A DNA stretch of 64,000 bases, taken from Parvibaculum sp. (GTDB lineage: Bacteria; Pseudomonadota; Alphaproteobacteria; Parvibaculales; Parvibaculaceae). Within the stretch, counting starts at the first letter, position 1; each line of letters opens with the position of its first letter. Both the position numbers and the translations under genes were made by a program. This document shows positions 52,563 through 61,874 of this stretch, one piece after another. The notes under the pieces are model-generated. The model was given only the letters and a program-made list of their open reading frames with translations. It searched no databases and was not told the origin of the DNA. The stretch covers positions 992,001 through 1,056,000 of the forward strand of contig NZ_JAHBYN010000001.1 in assembly GCF_019635935.1 (NCBI RefSeq). Direction: 5' to 3'.

Positions 52563-53108
52563 CTATTCCTCCTCGGCGATCACCGCCTTGAGCATCGGCT
52601 GCAGCGATCCCTTGGAGGCAAAGTCCCAGTCGCCGCCATAGCGAATGTCGTCGACCATCCAGCGCCCGTTGTCGGAGACGAGCACGACGCGGTCGGTCCA
52701 TTGCACGGGCTCGTCCTCCGTGTCGTGCACCAGCATCACGTCGCAAACGACGGTGGCGGTGAGCGCCTCTTCATCGTCTTCGCATTTGCCGATCTCGTAT
52801 CCCGTCGCGCCTTCGAACAGCGACGAGAAGATGTCGCCCTGCAGATAGGGCGGCTCGGAATTGTTGGTGCGCTCGGTGTGACGCCGCTCGGCCTCGGCGG
52901 CCTGCGCGAACAGGCTGTCGAGCGCCGGCGAGACGACGGGCCGGAGCCGCGTGCGGAGATCGCCTTCGGGCACACCGCCCGAACGCTCGCTCAGGCGAAT
53001 GTCGTAGAACTTCGCCGCCACCTCGGCCGCACCGCGCTCGGCATCGCTGTCGCCGCATGCGGCGAGCGGTGTGGCAAGGCACAACGCCAGAACTGCGTTA
53101 CGGATCAT
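52563..53108 (-). CDS. Predicted lipoprotein (DUF3828-like)
   Basis: A 181-residue exported protein with a signal peptide and lipobox (LALCLATPLAACGDSD, Cys18). The mature part AAEVAAKFYDIRLSERSGGVPEGD, CVVDVMLVHD-like CDVMLVHDTEDEPVQWTDRVVLV and NGRWMVDDIRYGG resembles DUF3828/YbjP-type lipoproteins that have an NTF2-like fold. Function unknown. GAGGGGAA lies before the ATG. Same strand as hemN, 80 bases upstream of it. Confidence 0.8.
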   Translation of the reverse strand: MIRNAVLALCLATPLAACGDSDAERGAAEVAAKFYDIRLSERSGGVPEGDLRTRLRPVVSPALDSLFAQAAEAERRHTERTNNSEPPYLQGDIFSSLFEGATGYEIGKCEDDEEALTATVVCDVMLVHDTEDEPVQWTDRVVLVSDNGRWMVDDIRYGGDWDFASKGSLQPMLKAVIAEEE

Positions 53109-53148
53109 GGGTTCCCCTCCCCTGAAATCTGGCGACGTATTTCAGCCG

Positions 53149-54303
53149 CTAGCTGGCCATACGAAACCGCCGCCTCAAAGCGAAGATAAACAAAGCCAGC
53201 AAAACCGTGGACAGAATTCCGTCAATCACAAGCCAAATCTGGGTCAACAAGCAACTCGGTACCATTGCCACAGGCTGTCCCGGTGAGATCAGAGAGCCAA
53301 GCCATGAGATCGGTTGAAAGCCGACAATCACCGCTCGCAGCAGATCGCCTTTCCAATCAGTTCGATAAAGAAGGCTTTGCCAGCCAACGGCGTCTTTCGG
53401 CGAGCCGCCAATTTCAACTCCTGTCGCAAACAGTAGCGTGGCCGTCGCGATCCAAAGCAACCCCAACCAAATCAGAGGCCGCACCGGTGATGCACCATAG
53501 TCCGAAAATTCTTCATATAGAAAATTGAAAAACCAATTGAGCCCGCGCTCATCATCACGCTCAACCGCCAACTCCGCAGAATGAAAAATTGAAGCTGCAG
53601 GTCCATTTTGGAGCTGCGCCAGATGGTATCGCATATTTCGATAAGGCTGCGCTCCTTCAATTTGGAAACCGCGCCGTGTTCTGGGCAAAAAGACCTTGGA
53701 GAACACCACTGACCCCGTGAACGGATTATTTGCAACCGACCCCGGGCAATCGATGTCTCCAATTCCACCATCGCGATACGAGAAGTGCCGAATTGTCGAC
53801 GGTGCAAGCGTCAAACGAGAAAGCCAGCTATTGGTGAAGAGTAAGTCGGTCTTTGCTCCGGCGTCCTTGCTCACCTCAACATGAAAGTCACGTATCGATG
53901 CGTTTTCAATCTCAACACTGGGCGAAAGATTTTGAACCCGAAGCTCAGAAAAGAATCCCTCTAGAAAATGTGCTGGGTGCGCCGTGGATAGATGTATGCT
54001 CTTTGCACTTTCAGTGGTAGCAGACCCATGGAACTTCCATGGCTTGCCGTCGCCACGGAGAAGATTGATGCGCATTTTGATTGGTCGAGGGTCTTTTAAT
54101 GCATTGTCGATTAGCGCCTGCGCTTGCTCGCACGCATCAGGAGCAACAAACCCATCGCGCGTTTTTTCACTTAATCCGGCGTTGTCGAGTAAGTTATTTA
54201 GTTTAATGACATTGTAATTGGCTGGCCAGTCCGCAATGCGAAGACGTGCCAACATTACCGGCGGAGAATTGCCAAGATAGTTGGCTATTCTACGAAAAAT
54301 CAA
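53149..54303 (-). CDS. AT-richer membrane protein with beta-helix-like region, likely acquired
   Basis: A 384-residue protein of unknown function starting at TTG 54303 (GGGTGGTG upstream). Residues about 75-215 have repeated short hydrophobic-polar units (LRVQNLSPSVEIENASIRDFH) resembling degenerate pentapeptide-like repeats. Then comes RNMRYHLAQLQNGPAASIFH and LYEEFSDYGASPVRPLIWLG, a linker known from pentapeptide-repeat membrane proteins, and three to four helices (IWLGLLWIATATLLFATG; WLVIDGILSTVLLALFIFAL). Base composition is visibly more AT-rich than its neighbours and splits the cca-lipoprotein strand, so lateral gain is likely. Not recognised further. Confidence 0.75.
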   Translation of the reverse strand: MIFRRIANYLGNSPPVMLARLRIADWPANYNVIKLNNLLDNAGLSEKTRDGFVAPDACEQAQALIDNALKDPRPIKMRINLLRGDGKPWKFHGSATTESAKSIHLSTAHPAHFLEGFFSELRVQNLSPSVEIENASIRDFHVEVSKDAGAKTDLLFTNSWLSRLTLAPSTIRHFSYRDGGIGDIDCPGSVANNPFTGSVVFSKVFLPRTRRGFQIEGAQPYRNMRYHLAQLQNGPAASIFHSAELAVERDDERGLNWFFNFLYEEFSDYGASPVRPLIWLGLLWIATATLLFATGVEIGGSPKDAVGWQSLLYRTDWKGDLLRAVIVGFQPISWLGSLISPGQPVAMVPSCLLTQIWLVIDGILSTVLLALFIFALRRRFRMAS

Positions 54304-54315
54304 CGTTCACCACCC

Positions 54316-55581
54316 TTAGTAAACCGTCGCCTGCACCACCGCCTTCAGCCGTTCGATGATCGAGAATTCGTCCTCGATAAAATCGGAATCGATCCACCAT
54401 TCCTCGACTTCCGCGCGCACCCGGCCGATCTCCGGGCCTTCGGGGACGCCGGCGGCCTTGATCATGTCGCCGGTCAAGGCCAGCACAGGCCTTTCCCAGC
54501 TGTCGGCCATGGCGAGCAGCGCCCGCCATTGGAAGGCGTTGTGGCCGCGGCGGTCGCCGGCCCAGCCGAGCGAGACGCGATCCTTGAAAAGTTCGACGCC
54601 CATGCGGTAGAGCGCGCGGCGCATTTCGCGCATCGACATATAGCAGACGATCTTGGTCGGGTCGGTGAGCATGGCGGCAAGCCGGTCGCGTTCGCGGTTC
54701 GACAGCCGGAGCCGCGACGCCAGCGCCGACACACCCGCCGCATCGAGATCAAGCATCGAACCGAGACGCAGGATCGGATCGGCTTCAAGCCGGAACAATT
54801 GCGTCGTCTCGATCTCGACAAGCTTTTCGAAGCGGTCGAGCCGCGTTGCTTCCGGCAGCACGATCGTAAGAATGCCGGCCGCCGCCATCTGGCGGAAGGC
54901 GGCCGGGCCATCTTCGGCCGATGCGATCTTCAGCAATTCGTCGCGCACCCGCTCGCCGGAAAGCTGCTTGAGGCCGTCGCGTTCATCCGCACAGGCACGC
55001 AACGCCGCCGCGTCCGGCTCGCCCTTGCCGTAATGCGCATGGAAGCGGAAGAAGCGCAGGATGCGCAGGTAATCCTCGCGGATACGCTGATGCGCATCGC
55101 CGATGAACCGCACGCGCCGGGCCGCGATGTCGTCGGCGCCGCCCAGCGGATCGTGAACCGTGCCGTCGGCGTCGCAATAAAGCGCATTGATGGTGAAATC
55201 GCGGCGCCCGGCATCCGTCAGCCAGTCGCCGGTGAAGGCGACATCGGCGCGGCGGCCGTCCGTCTTGACGTCAGCGCGCAGCGTGGTGATTTCGAAATGA
55301 CGGCTCGGCGTGACGGCGGTGACGGTGCCGTGGTCGAGGCCGGTCGGCACGGTCTTGATGCCCCGGGCGGCGAGCAGCGCCATAACACGCTCCGGCGTTT
55401 CGGAAGTCGCAATGTCGATGTCGGAAACCGGCTCGCCCATCAGCGCGTTGCGCACCGCGCCGCCGACGATGCGCGCCGTGCCGCCATCGGCGCCGAGCGC
55501 GTCGAGCACGGCCTTCGTGTCGGCGGCGTTCAGCCATTCGGCACGCGCAAGTTTCCCGTTCGGCACTTTTTCGGCACTCAT
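54316..55581 (-). CDS. cca: CCA tRNA nucleotidyltransferase
   Basis: A 421-residue class II tRNA nucleotidyltransferase adding or repairing the 3' CCA end. The catalytic head has GGAVRNALMGEPVSDIDIAT with the DxD metal ligands, RRADVAFTGDWLTDAGRRDF and the neck YLRILRFFRFHAHYG. The C-terminal half is the alphaproteobacterial type, without an HD domain signature that I can see. It follows a Nudix hydrolase gene by 82 bases, and its stop is 12 bases before the AT-richer gene. Confidence 0.95.
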   Translation of the reverse strand: MSAEKVPNGKLARAEWLNAADTKAVLDALGADGGTARIVGGAVRNALMGEPVSDIDIATSETPERVMALLAARGIKTVPTGLDHGTVTAVTPSRHFEITTLRADVKTDGRRADVAFTGDWLTDAGRRDFTINALYCDADGTVHDPLGGADDIAARRVRFIGDAHQRIREDYLRILRFFRFHAHYGKGEPDAAALRACADERDGLKQLSGERVRDELLKIASAEDGPAAFRQMAAAGILTIVLPEATRLDRFEKLVEIETTQLFRLEADPILRLGSMLDLDAAGVSALASRLRLSNRERDRLAAMLTDPTKIVCYMSMREMRRALYRMGVELFKDRVSLGWAGDRRGHNAFQWRALLAMADSWERPVLALTGDMIKAAGVPEGPEIGRVRAEVEEWWIDSDFIEDEFSIIERLKAVVQATVY

Positions 55582-55663
55582 CCTGTTTCACTCCGGCGAT
55601 TTTTATTCTGGCCGTCACATATAGGACGGGTGGCGGCGCCTGTCTGCCCTCGAACCCCGGTGG

Positions 55664-56314
55664 CTAGTCGCCATAGAGCCGGTCATACATGTTTTTCAAC
55701 ATTCCGGCGGTCGCGCCCCAGATGTAATGGCCATTATAGGGCATCGCGTAATATTCGCGCCGCCGCCCGCGCCAGACGGCGCTGTGGCGCTGGTGATTGG
55801 CCGGGTCCATCAGGAATTCGAGCGGTACCTCGAAGGCTTCTGCCACCTCATGCGGCGAGATCGTCAGGCTGAAACCCGGCGTGACGAAAGCCACCACCGG
55901 CAGGATGCGGAAGCCCGTGCCGGTCTCATAGGCGTCGAGATAGCCGGCAACCGTCACATGGGCGCGGGCGAGCCCGACCTCCTCTTCCGCCTCGCGCAAG
56001 GCGGCTTCGGCCGGCGTCTCGCCGGGATCGATCTTGCCGCCCGGAAACGCCACCTGGCCCGAATGGGTACCGAGATGCTCGGCCCGGCGCGTCAGCAGCA
56101 CATGCGGCCCATGGGCATGTTCGATGACCGGCACCAGCACCGCGGCGGCGCGCAGGCTCGGCCGCTCCTCGGGCTCGACCCAGACATGGGCGTCCGGCGG
56201 GTTGAGATCGTGGTCGCCCCGCAGCCGCGGCACACCCTCAGGTGCCAGAAGCGCGGTCAGGGGCGGCGGCTCCCGGTCGGTGCGGGAAAGGATGCGGGTG
56301 CGGTAATGCTCCAT
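55664..56314 (-). CDS. Nudix CoA pyrophosphatase (NudL-like)
   Basis: A 216-residue Nudix hydrolase with the NUDT7/NUDT8/NudL coenzyme A signature LLTRRAEHLGTHSGQVAFPG directly before the Nudix box GGKIDPGETPAEAALREAEE. It should cleave CoA or acyl-CoA to 3',5'-ADP and phosphopantetheine. The C-terminal YNGHYIWGATAGMLKNM matches the family. It lies 11 bases downstream of the DUF1285 gene, in an operon with cca conserved in alphaproteobacteria. Confidence 0.93.
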   Translation of the reverse strand: MEHYRTRILSRTDREPPPLTALLAPEGVPRLRGDHDLNPPDAHVWVEPEERPSLRAAAVLVPVIEHAHGPHVLLTRRAEHLGTHSGQVAFPGGKIDPGETPAEAALREAEEEVGLARAHVTVAGYLDAYETGTGFRILPVVAFVTPGFSLTISPHEVAEAFEVPLEFLMDPANHQRHSAVWRGRRREYYAMPYNGHYIWGATAGMLKNMYDRLYGD

Positions 56315-56325
56315 GCGCAGGCGGC

Positions 56326-56961
56326 CTAGAACGCCATCTCCTCGGCCGGCATGAAGGGCCAGAAGGTGCCGCCGGACCAGACGCCGAACCAGCGCCGGCC
56401 CTCATGTTCCTCCTCGACGCCGAGCTCGACCAGATCGTAGAAGACGGCGCGGTTGATCAGCGCCTCGAGCCGCGCTCGCACATGAACATAAGGCGCCGGC
56501 TCGCCGGTTTCGGCGTCGATCACGAAGCGCATCGGGTGGTCGGGCCCGGCCGCCGTCTCGTCGCCGACATTGGTGGTGAAAGTGAGCTGCTGGTCGCGTC
56601 CCTCGCCCTCGACCTTCATCGCAACCGCGAGAAACGGTGCGTCGTCGACCGTGATGCCGACCTTTTCGACCGGCGTGACGAGATAGTATTTCCCGTCCTC
56701 GTCGTGCCTGAGCACGGTGGAGAACAGCCGCACCAGCCGCGCGCGGCCGATCGGCGTCCCCATGTAGTACCAGGTGCCGTCGCGCGCGATGCGCATGTCG
56801 AGATCGCCGCAAAAAGGCGGATTCCACAAGTGGACCGGCGGCAGCCCGCGGGCCTTTTGGCCTTCGGCCTCGGCAACGGCCAGCCCCTTCAACCCGCCCG
56901 GCGCGCCGCCGGCTTCGGATTTTTCGGGCTTGCCCGCGGTCTTTCCGGTCACGCCGGCCAT
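56326..56961 (-). CDS. DUF1285 domain-containing protein
   Basis: A 211-residue DUF1285 protein. ATG 56961 is selected because GGGAGGACC lies upstream and earlier in-frame starts would overlap the divergent moxR promoter region. Residues about 35-200 show the family blocks: [63 protein letters not shown] and [17 protein letters not shown]. Function unknown. First gene of the DUF1285-Nudix-cca operon and divergent from moxR. Confidence 0.9.
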   Translation of the reverse strand: MAGVTGKTAGKPEKSEAGGAPGGLKGLAVAEAEGQKARGLPPVHLWNPPFCGDLDMRIARDGTWYYMGTPIGRARLVRLFSTVLRHDEDGKYYLVTPVEKVGITVDDAPFLAVAMKVEGEGRDQQLTFTTNVGDETAAGPDHPMRFVIDAETGEPAPYVHVRARLEALINRAVFYDLVELGVEEEHEGRRWFGVWSGGTFWPFMPAEEMAF

Positions 56962-57103
56962 ATTTCTTCGGTCCTCCCGGTAACGTGAAGGCGATTTGCT
57001 GCCGCAAACCGGCGATTCCGGCCATATTATCGTCACGATGGCCCGCGCCAATGGCGCCCCGGCCATCGAGGCAAAATGCGGCACATACGGTATATGTAGG
57101 TCA

Positions 57104-58102
<999 letters not shown>

Positions 58103-58117
58103 ATGTGAGTGAGAGCG

Positions 58118-59062
58118 ATGCGCCTTCCCGGATCACCGGCTGCCCCTTCGGGCGCAACCGGCCTGCGCGAGCAGGCCGAGGCGCTGGCCGAAGTCATGCC
58201 GCCGCTGGTGACGGAAGCCGAACACGTCGCATCGACGGTCGCGCAGGGCGTTCACGGCCGCCGCCGCATCGGCATGGGCGAAACCTTCTGGCAGTTCCGC
58301 CGTTTTCGTGAAGGCGACACGGCCTCGTCCGTCGACTGGCGGCATTCGGCGCGCTCGACGCATCTTTTCGTGCGCGAGACCGAGCGCGAGGCGGCCGAAA
58401 GCGTCTGGATATGGCGCGACGGTTCGGCCTCGATGGACTACGCCTCCGATTTCGCGCCCTGCACCAAGAAAGACCGCGCCACCGTGCTGGCGCTGGCGCT
58501 TTCCTCGCTGCTGGTGCAAGGAGGCGAGAGCATCGCGCTGCTTGGCGGCGGCTTCGCACCGATGAACGGCCGCGCCGCGCAACGCCGCATGGCGCATGCG
58601 CTGCTCGACGCGCCGGAGGACAGCGAGGCAATGAAGTTCGAAAGCCTGCCGCCGCCCGAACACCTGCCGCGTTACGCGCAAGTGGTACTGATCGGCGACT
58701 TCCTGTCACCCGCCGACGACATCGTCGCGCGCATCAAGGGATACGCGGCCGAAGGCATTCGCGGTCATATCATCCAGGTGCTCGACCCGGCGGAAGAAGA
58801 CCTGCCCTTTTCGGGCCGCACCGAATTCGAGGGCGTCGAGGAGGACATGCGGCTGATGGCCGGACGCGCGCAGAACCTGCGCGAAGCCTATCGCCAACGC
58901 CTCGACATTCACCGCGACCGCATCATGGACGTGGCGCGGCGCATCAACTTCACCTTTGCAACGCATCGCACCGACCGTGTGCCGCAGACGGCGCTGCTGG
59001 CGCTCTATAGTGCGCTTTCCGGCGCCATCGAGGCGCGCAAGCCGCCACGGCCGGGCGTCTGA
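58118..59062 (+). CDS. DUF58 domain-containing protein (vWA-like)
   Basis: A 314-residue DUF58 protein. Its signature block GETFWQFRRFREGDTASSVDWRHSARSTHL is near 53-82 and ETEREAAESVWIWRDGSASMDY carries the MIDAS-like DxSxS (D-G-S-A-S). DUF58 proteins partner with MoxR ATPases; here the gene follows moxR by 15 bases. The later half (LLVQGGESIALLGG, RYAQVVLIGDFLSP) is the vWA fold. The start is ATG 58118; a GTG at 58109 could add three residues. Target complex unknown. Confidence 0.92.
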   Translation: MRLPGSPAAPSGATGLREQAEALAEVMPPLVTEAEHVASTVAQGVHGRRRIGMGETFWQFRRFREGDTASSVDWRHSARSTHLFVRETEREAAESVWIWRDGSASMDYASDFAPCTKKDRATVLALALSSLLVQGGESIALLGGGFAPMNGRAAQRRMAHALLDAPEDSEAMKFESLPPPEHLPRYAQVVLIGDFLSPADDIVARIKGYAAEGIRGHIIQVLDPAEEDLPFSGRTEFEGVEEDMRLMAGRAQNLREAYRQRLDIHRDRIMDVARRINFTFATHRTDRVPQTALLALYSALSGAIEARKPPRPGV

Positions 59063-59064
59063 TC

Positions 59065-61863
59065 ATGTTGCAGCTCGGCCCCCTCGCCTTCGCCGCCCCG
59101 TGGATGCTGCTCGGCCTTGCCGCGCTGCCGGCGATCTGGTGGCTGCTGCGCATTTCGCCGCCGCTCCCCAAACGCATCCGCTTCCCGGCGATCCGCCTGC
59201 TGGCAGGGCTGGCGCGCGAGGAGGAAACGCCGGCGCATACGCCGCTCTGGCTGCTGATCCTGCGCCTGACCATCGCCGCGCTGATCGTGCTGGCGCTGGC
59301 CGAACCGCTGTGGAACCCGGCGCCGCGCATCGCAGGGTCGGGCCCGCTGATGATCGTCGTCGATAATGGCTGGACCGCCGCCGCGCGCTGGGGCGACCGA
59401 CGCGCCGCGATGGACGGCCTGATCGCCGATGCCGGACGCGGCGACCGCCCGGTCCTCGTCGTCGGCACCGCGCCCGCGCCCGGCGCACCCGAACTCAATT
59501 TCGAAGCCGCCGACGATGCGGCCGCGCGCGCCCGCGCCATGCAGCCGCAACCGATCGCCCCCGACAGGCCGGCGCTTGCGGCGCATCTTGAAAACGCGGC
59601 CACGCTTTCCGGCGGCGACATCCAGACCGTGTGGATTTCCGATGGCATCGAACACGGCGCGGCTGCGGCTTTTTCCCGCCGGCTCGCCGCGATTGCCGGC
59701 AATGGCGGGCTGACGCTGATCGAACCGGCATCGGATGCGCGGCCGCTGGCATTGCTGCCGCCGAAATCCGAAGGCGACACTTTCGCCGCGACGGTTGTTC
59801 GCACCGAAGGCGGCGAGGCGGCGGGCAGCGTCCGCGCCTTGAGCGAGGATGGCGGCACACTGGGCGAAGCGGCGTGGACCTTCGCGGCCGGCGACACGCA
59901 GGCCGTCGCCACCTTCGACCTGCCGCTCGAACTCAGGAACCGCATCGCGCGGCTTGAAATTTCCGGCGAGGCGTCGGCCGGCGCCGTGGTGCTGACCGAC
60001 GAACGCTGGCGGCGGCGCAGCGTCGGCATCGTCTCCGGCGCATCGCTGGAAGAGGCGCAACCGCTGCTTTCCGACATCTATTATCTGCGCCGCGCCATCG
60101 CCCCCTTCGCCGAATTGCGTGACGCCAATACCGGCGACGAAGGCCGCATCGCGGCGCTGCTCGACGCGCCCTTGTCGGTGCTGGTGCTGGCCGATCTCGG
60201 CACGCTGTCGGGCGCCGACCATGAACGCGTCCGCCAATGGGTCGAGGCGGGCGGCATGCTGATCCGCTTTGCCGGTCCCCGCATGGCCGAGCAGAGCGAC
60301 GACCTGGTGCCGGTGCCGCTCCGAAGCGGCGGACGGGCGCTTGGCGGCGCCTTGTCGTGGAGCGAACCGCAACGCCTCGCGCCTTTCGAGCCCGGCAGCC
60401 CCTTCGAAGGCCTCGACTTGCCGGCCGATGTGACCGTGACACGGCAGGTGCTGGCCGAGCCCGCGCCCGATCTCGCGGGCCGCACATGGGCGCGGTTGCA
60501 GGACGGCACGCCGCTGGTGACGGCCGCCAAACGCGGTAACGGTACCATCGTTCTCTTTCATGTGACCGCCAACAGCGACTGGTCGAACCTCGCGCTGTCC
60601 GGCCTCTTCGTCGAAATGCTTCGCCGCACCGTCGCGCTCTCGCAGGGCGTCGCGGCAAACGGCGATGCGGGACCGGCGGGCGCGCGCCGCGACAGCGAAA
60701 TGCTGAGCCCGGTCGCGACGCTGGACGGCTTCGGACGGCTCAGCGCGCCGCCGGCAACCGCAACGGCGATTCCCGCGGCCGGCTTCGACGAAACCGTTCG
60801 CGGACCGCGCCACCCGCCCGGCCTTTACGGACCGGCAAATGCACCGCGCGCACTGAACCTTGCAACGCCCGCGCTGACCTTGACGCCGCTTGCCGACACG
60901 CCGGGCATCGCCGAACGCCGGGGCTTTTCCGGTAGCGCCGAAACGCGCCTCGCCGCGCTCGCCTTCGCACTGGCGCTGGCACTGGTGATCCTCGATACGG
61001 TGGCGGCGCTCTGGATGACGGGTCTTTTCGAAGCCGAGAAAATCCGCCGCCGCCGCTTCGCCGCGCGCGGCCTGCCGGTGCTGGCCGCCATGGTGCTGCT
61101 CCTGCCCGCAACCGGCGCCGACGCGCAGAACGCGATCGACGAATTCGCACTCACCGCCTCGCTCGAAACGCGGCTCGCCTACGTCATCACCGGCGACCGC
61201 GAAGCCGACGAGGTCAGCGCCGCCGGATTGTCGGGGCTCAGCCGCGTGTTGCGTACGCGCACCGCCTTCGAGCCGGCAGATCCGATGGGCGTCGACATCC
61301 TGCGCGACGAACTCGCCTTCTTCCCGATCCTCTATTGGCCGATGACGACCGGACAGGAAAGCCTGCCGCCCGAAGCGCTGGCGAAAATCGACGCCTATAT
61401 GAAGAACGGCGGCACGATCCTGTTCGACACGCGCGATCAGGACCGCGCCATCGGCGGCATGGTGACGCCCGGGACGATGACGCTGCGCCGTCTGCTCGGC
61501 CAGCTCGACCTGCCCGCCATCGAGCCGGTGCCCGAGGATCATGTGCTGACGAAATCCTTCTATCTGATGCACAGTTTTCCCGGCCGCTGGGACGGCGGAC
61601 AGATCTGGGTCGAAGCTGGCGGAAGCGACGCCGCCAATGCCAATGACGGCGTCTCGACCATCGTCGTCGGCTCCAACGACTACGCGGCCGCCTGGGCGCG
61701 CAACGAGGCGGGACGCCCGATCTATCCGGTCAGCCCCGGCGGCGAGCGGCAGCGCGAAATGGCCGACCGCTTCGGCGTCAACCTCGTGATGTATGCGCTG
61801 ACCGGCAACTACAAATCCGATCAGGTGCATGTGCCGGCCCTTCTCGAACGTCTCGGACAGTAG
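59065..61863 (+). CDS. BatA-type N-terminal / DUF4159 C-terminal membrane protein
   Basis: A 932-residue protein. The N-terminus has two membrane helices (WMLLGLAALPAIWWLL; LLILRLTIAALIVLALAEPL) of the BatA/aerotolerance-regulator type, followed by a vWA-like region (LMIVVDNGWTAAARWGDRR) and a class I glutamine-amidotransferase-like fold at about 345-500. Helices near 630-690 precede the DUF4159 domain (about 690-930), with AFFPILYWPMTTGQESLPPE and NGGTILFDTRDQD. It is coupled to the DUF58 gene by a 2-base gap. Functions as part of a MoxR/Bat-like envelope system (inferred). Confidence 0.9.
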   Translation: MLQLGPLAFAAPWMLLGLAALPAIWWLLRISPPLPKRIRFPAIRLLAGLAREEETPAHTPLWLLILRLTIAALIVLALAEPLWNPAPRIAGSGPLMIVVDNGWTAAARWGDRRAAMDGLIADAGRGDRPVLVVGTAPAPGAPELNFEAADDAAARARAMQPQPIAPDRPALAAHLENAATLSGGDIQTVWISDGIEHGAAAAFSRRLAAIAGNGGLTLIEPASDARPLALLPPKSEGDTFAATVVRTEGGEAAGSVRALSEDGGTLGEAAWTFAAGDTQAVATFDLPLELRNRIARLEISGEASAGAVVLTDERWRRRSVGIVSGASLEEAQPLLSDIYYLRRAIAPFAELRDANTGDEGRIAALLDAPLSVLVLADLGTLSGADHERVRQWVEAGGMLIRFAGPRMAEQSDDLVPVPLRSGGRALGGALSWSEPQRLAPFEPGSPFEGLDLPADVTVTRQVLAEPAPDLAGRTWARLQDGTPLVTAAKRGNGTIVLFHVTANSDWSNLALSGLFVEMLRRTVALSQGVAANGDAGPAGARRDSEMLSPVATLDGFGRLSAPPATATAIPAAGFDETVRGPRHPPGLYGPANAPRALNLATPALTLTPLADTPGIAERRGFSGSAETRLAALAFALALALVILDTVAALWMTGLFEAEKIRRRRFAARGLPVLAAMVLLLPATGADAQNAIDEFALTASLETRLAYVITGDREADEVSAAGLSGLSRVLRTRTAFEPADPMGVDILRDELAFFPILYWPMTTGQESLPPEALAKIDAYMKNGGTILFDTRDQDRAIGGMVTPGTMTLRRLLGQLDLPAIEPVPEDHVLTKSFYLMHSFPGRWDGGQIWVEAGGSDAANANDGVSTIVVGSNDYAAAWARNEAGRPIYPVSPGGERQREMADRFGVNLVMYALTGNYKSDQVHVPALLERLGQ

Positions 61864-61874
61864 GAGACACGAGG

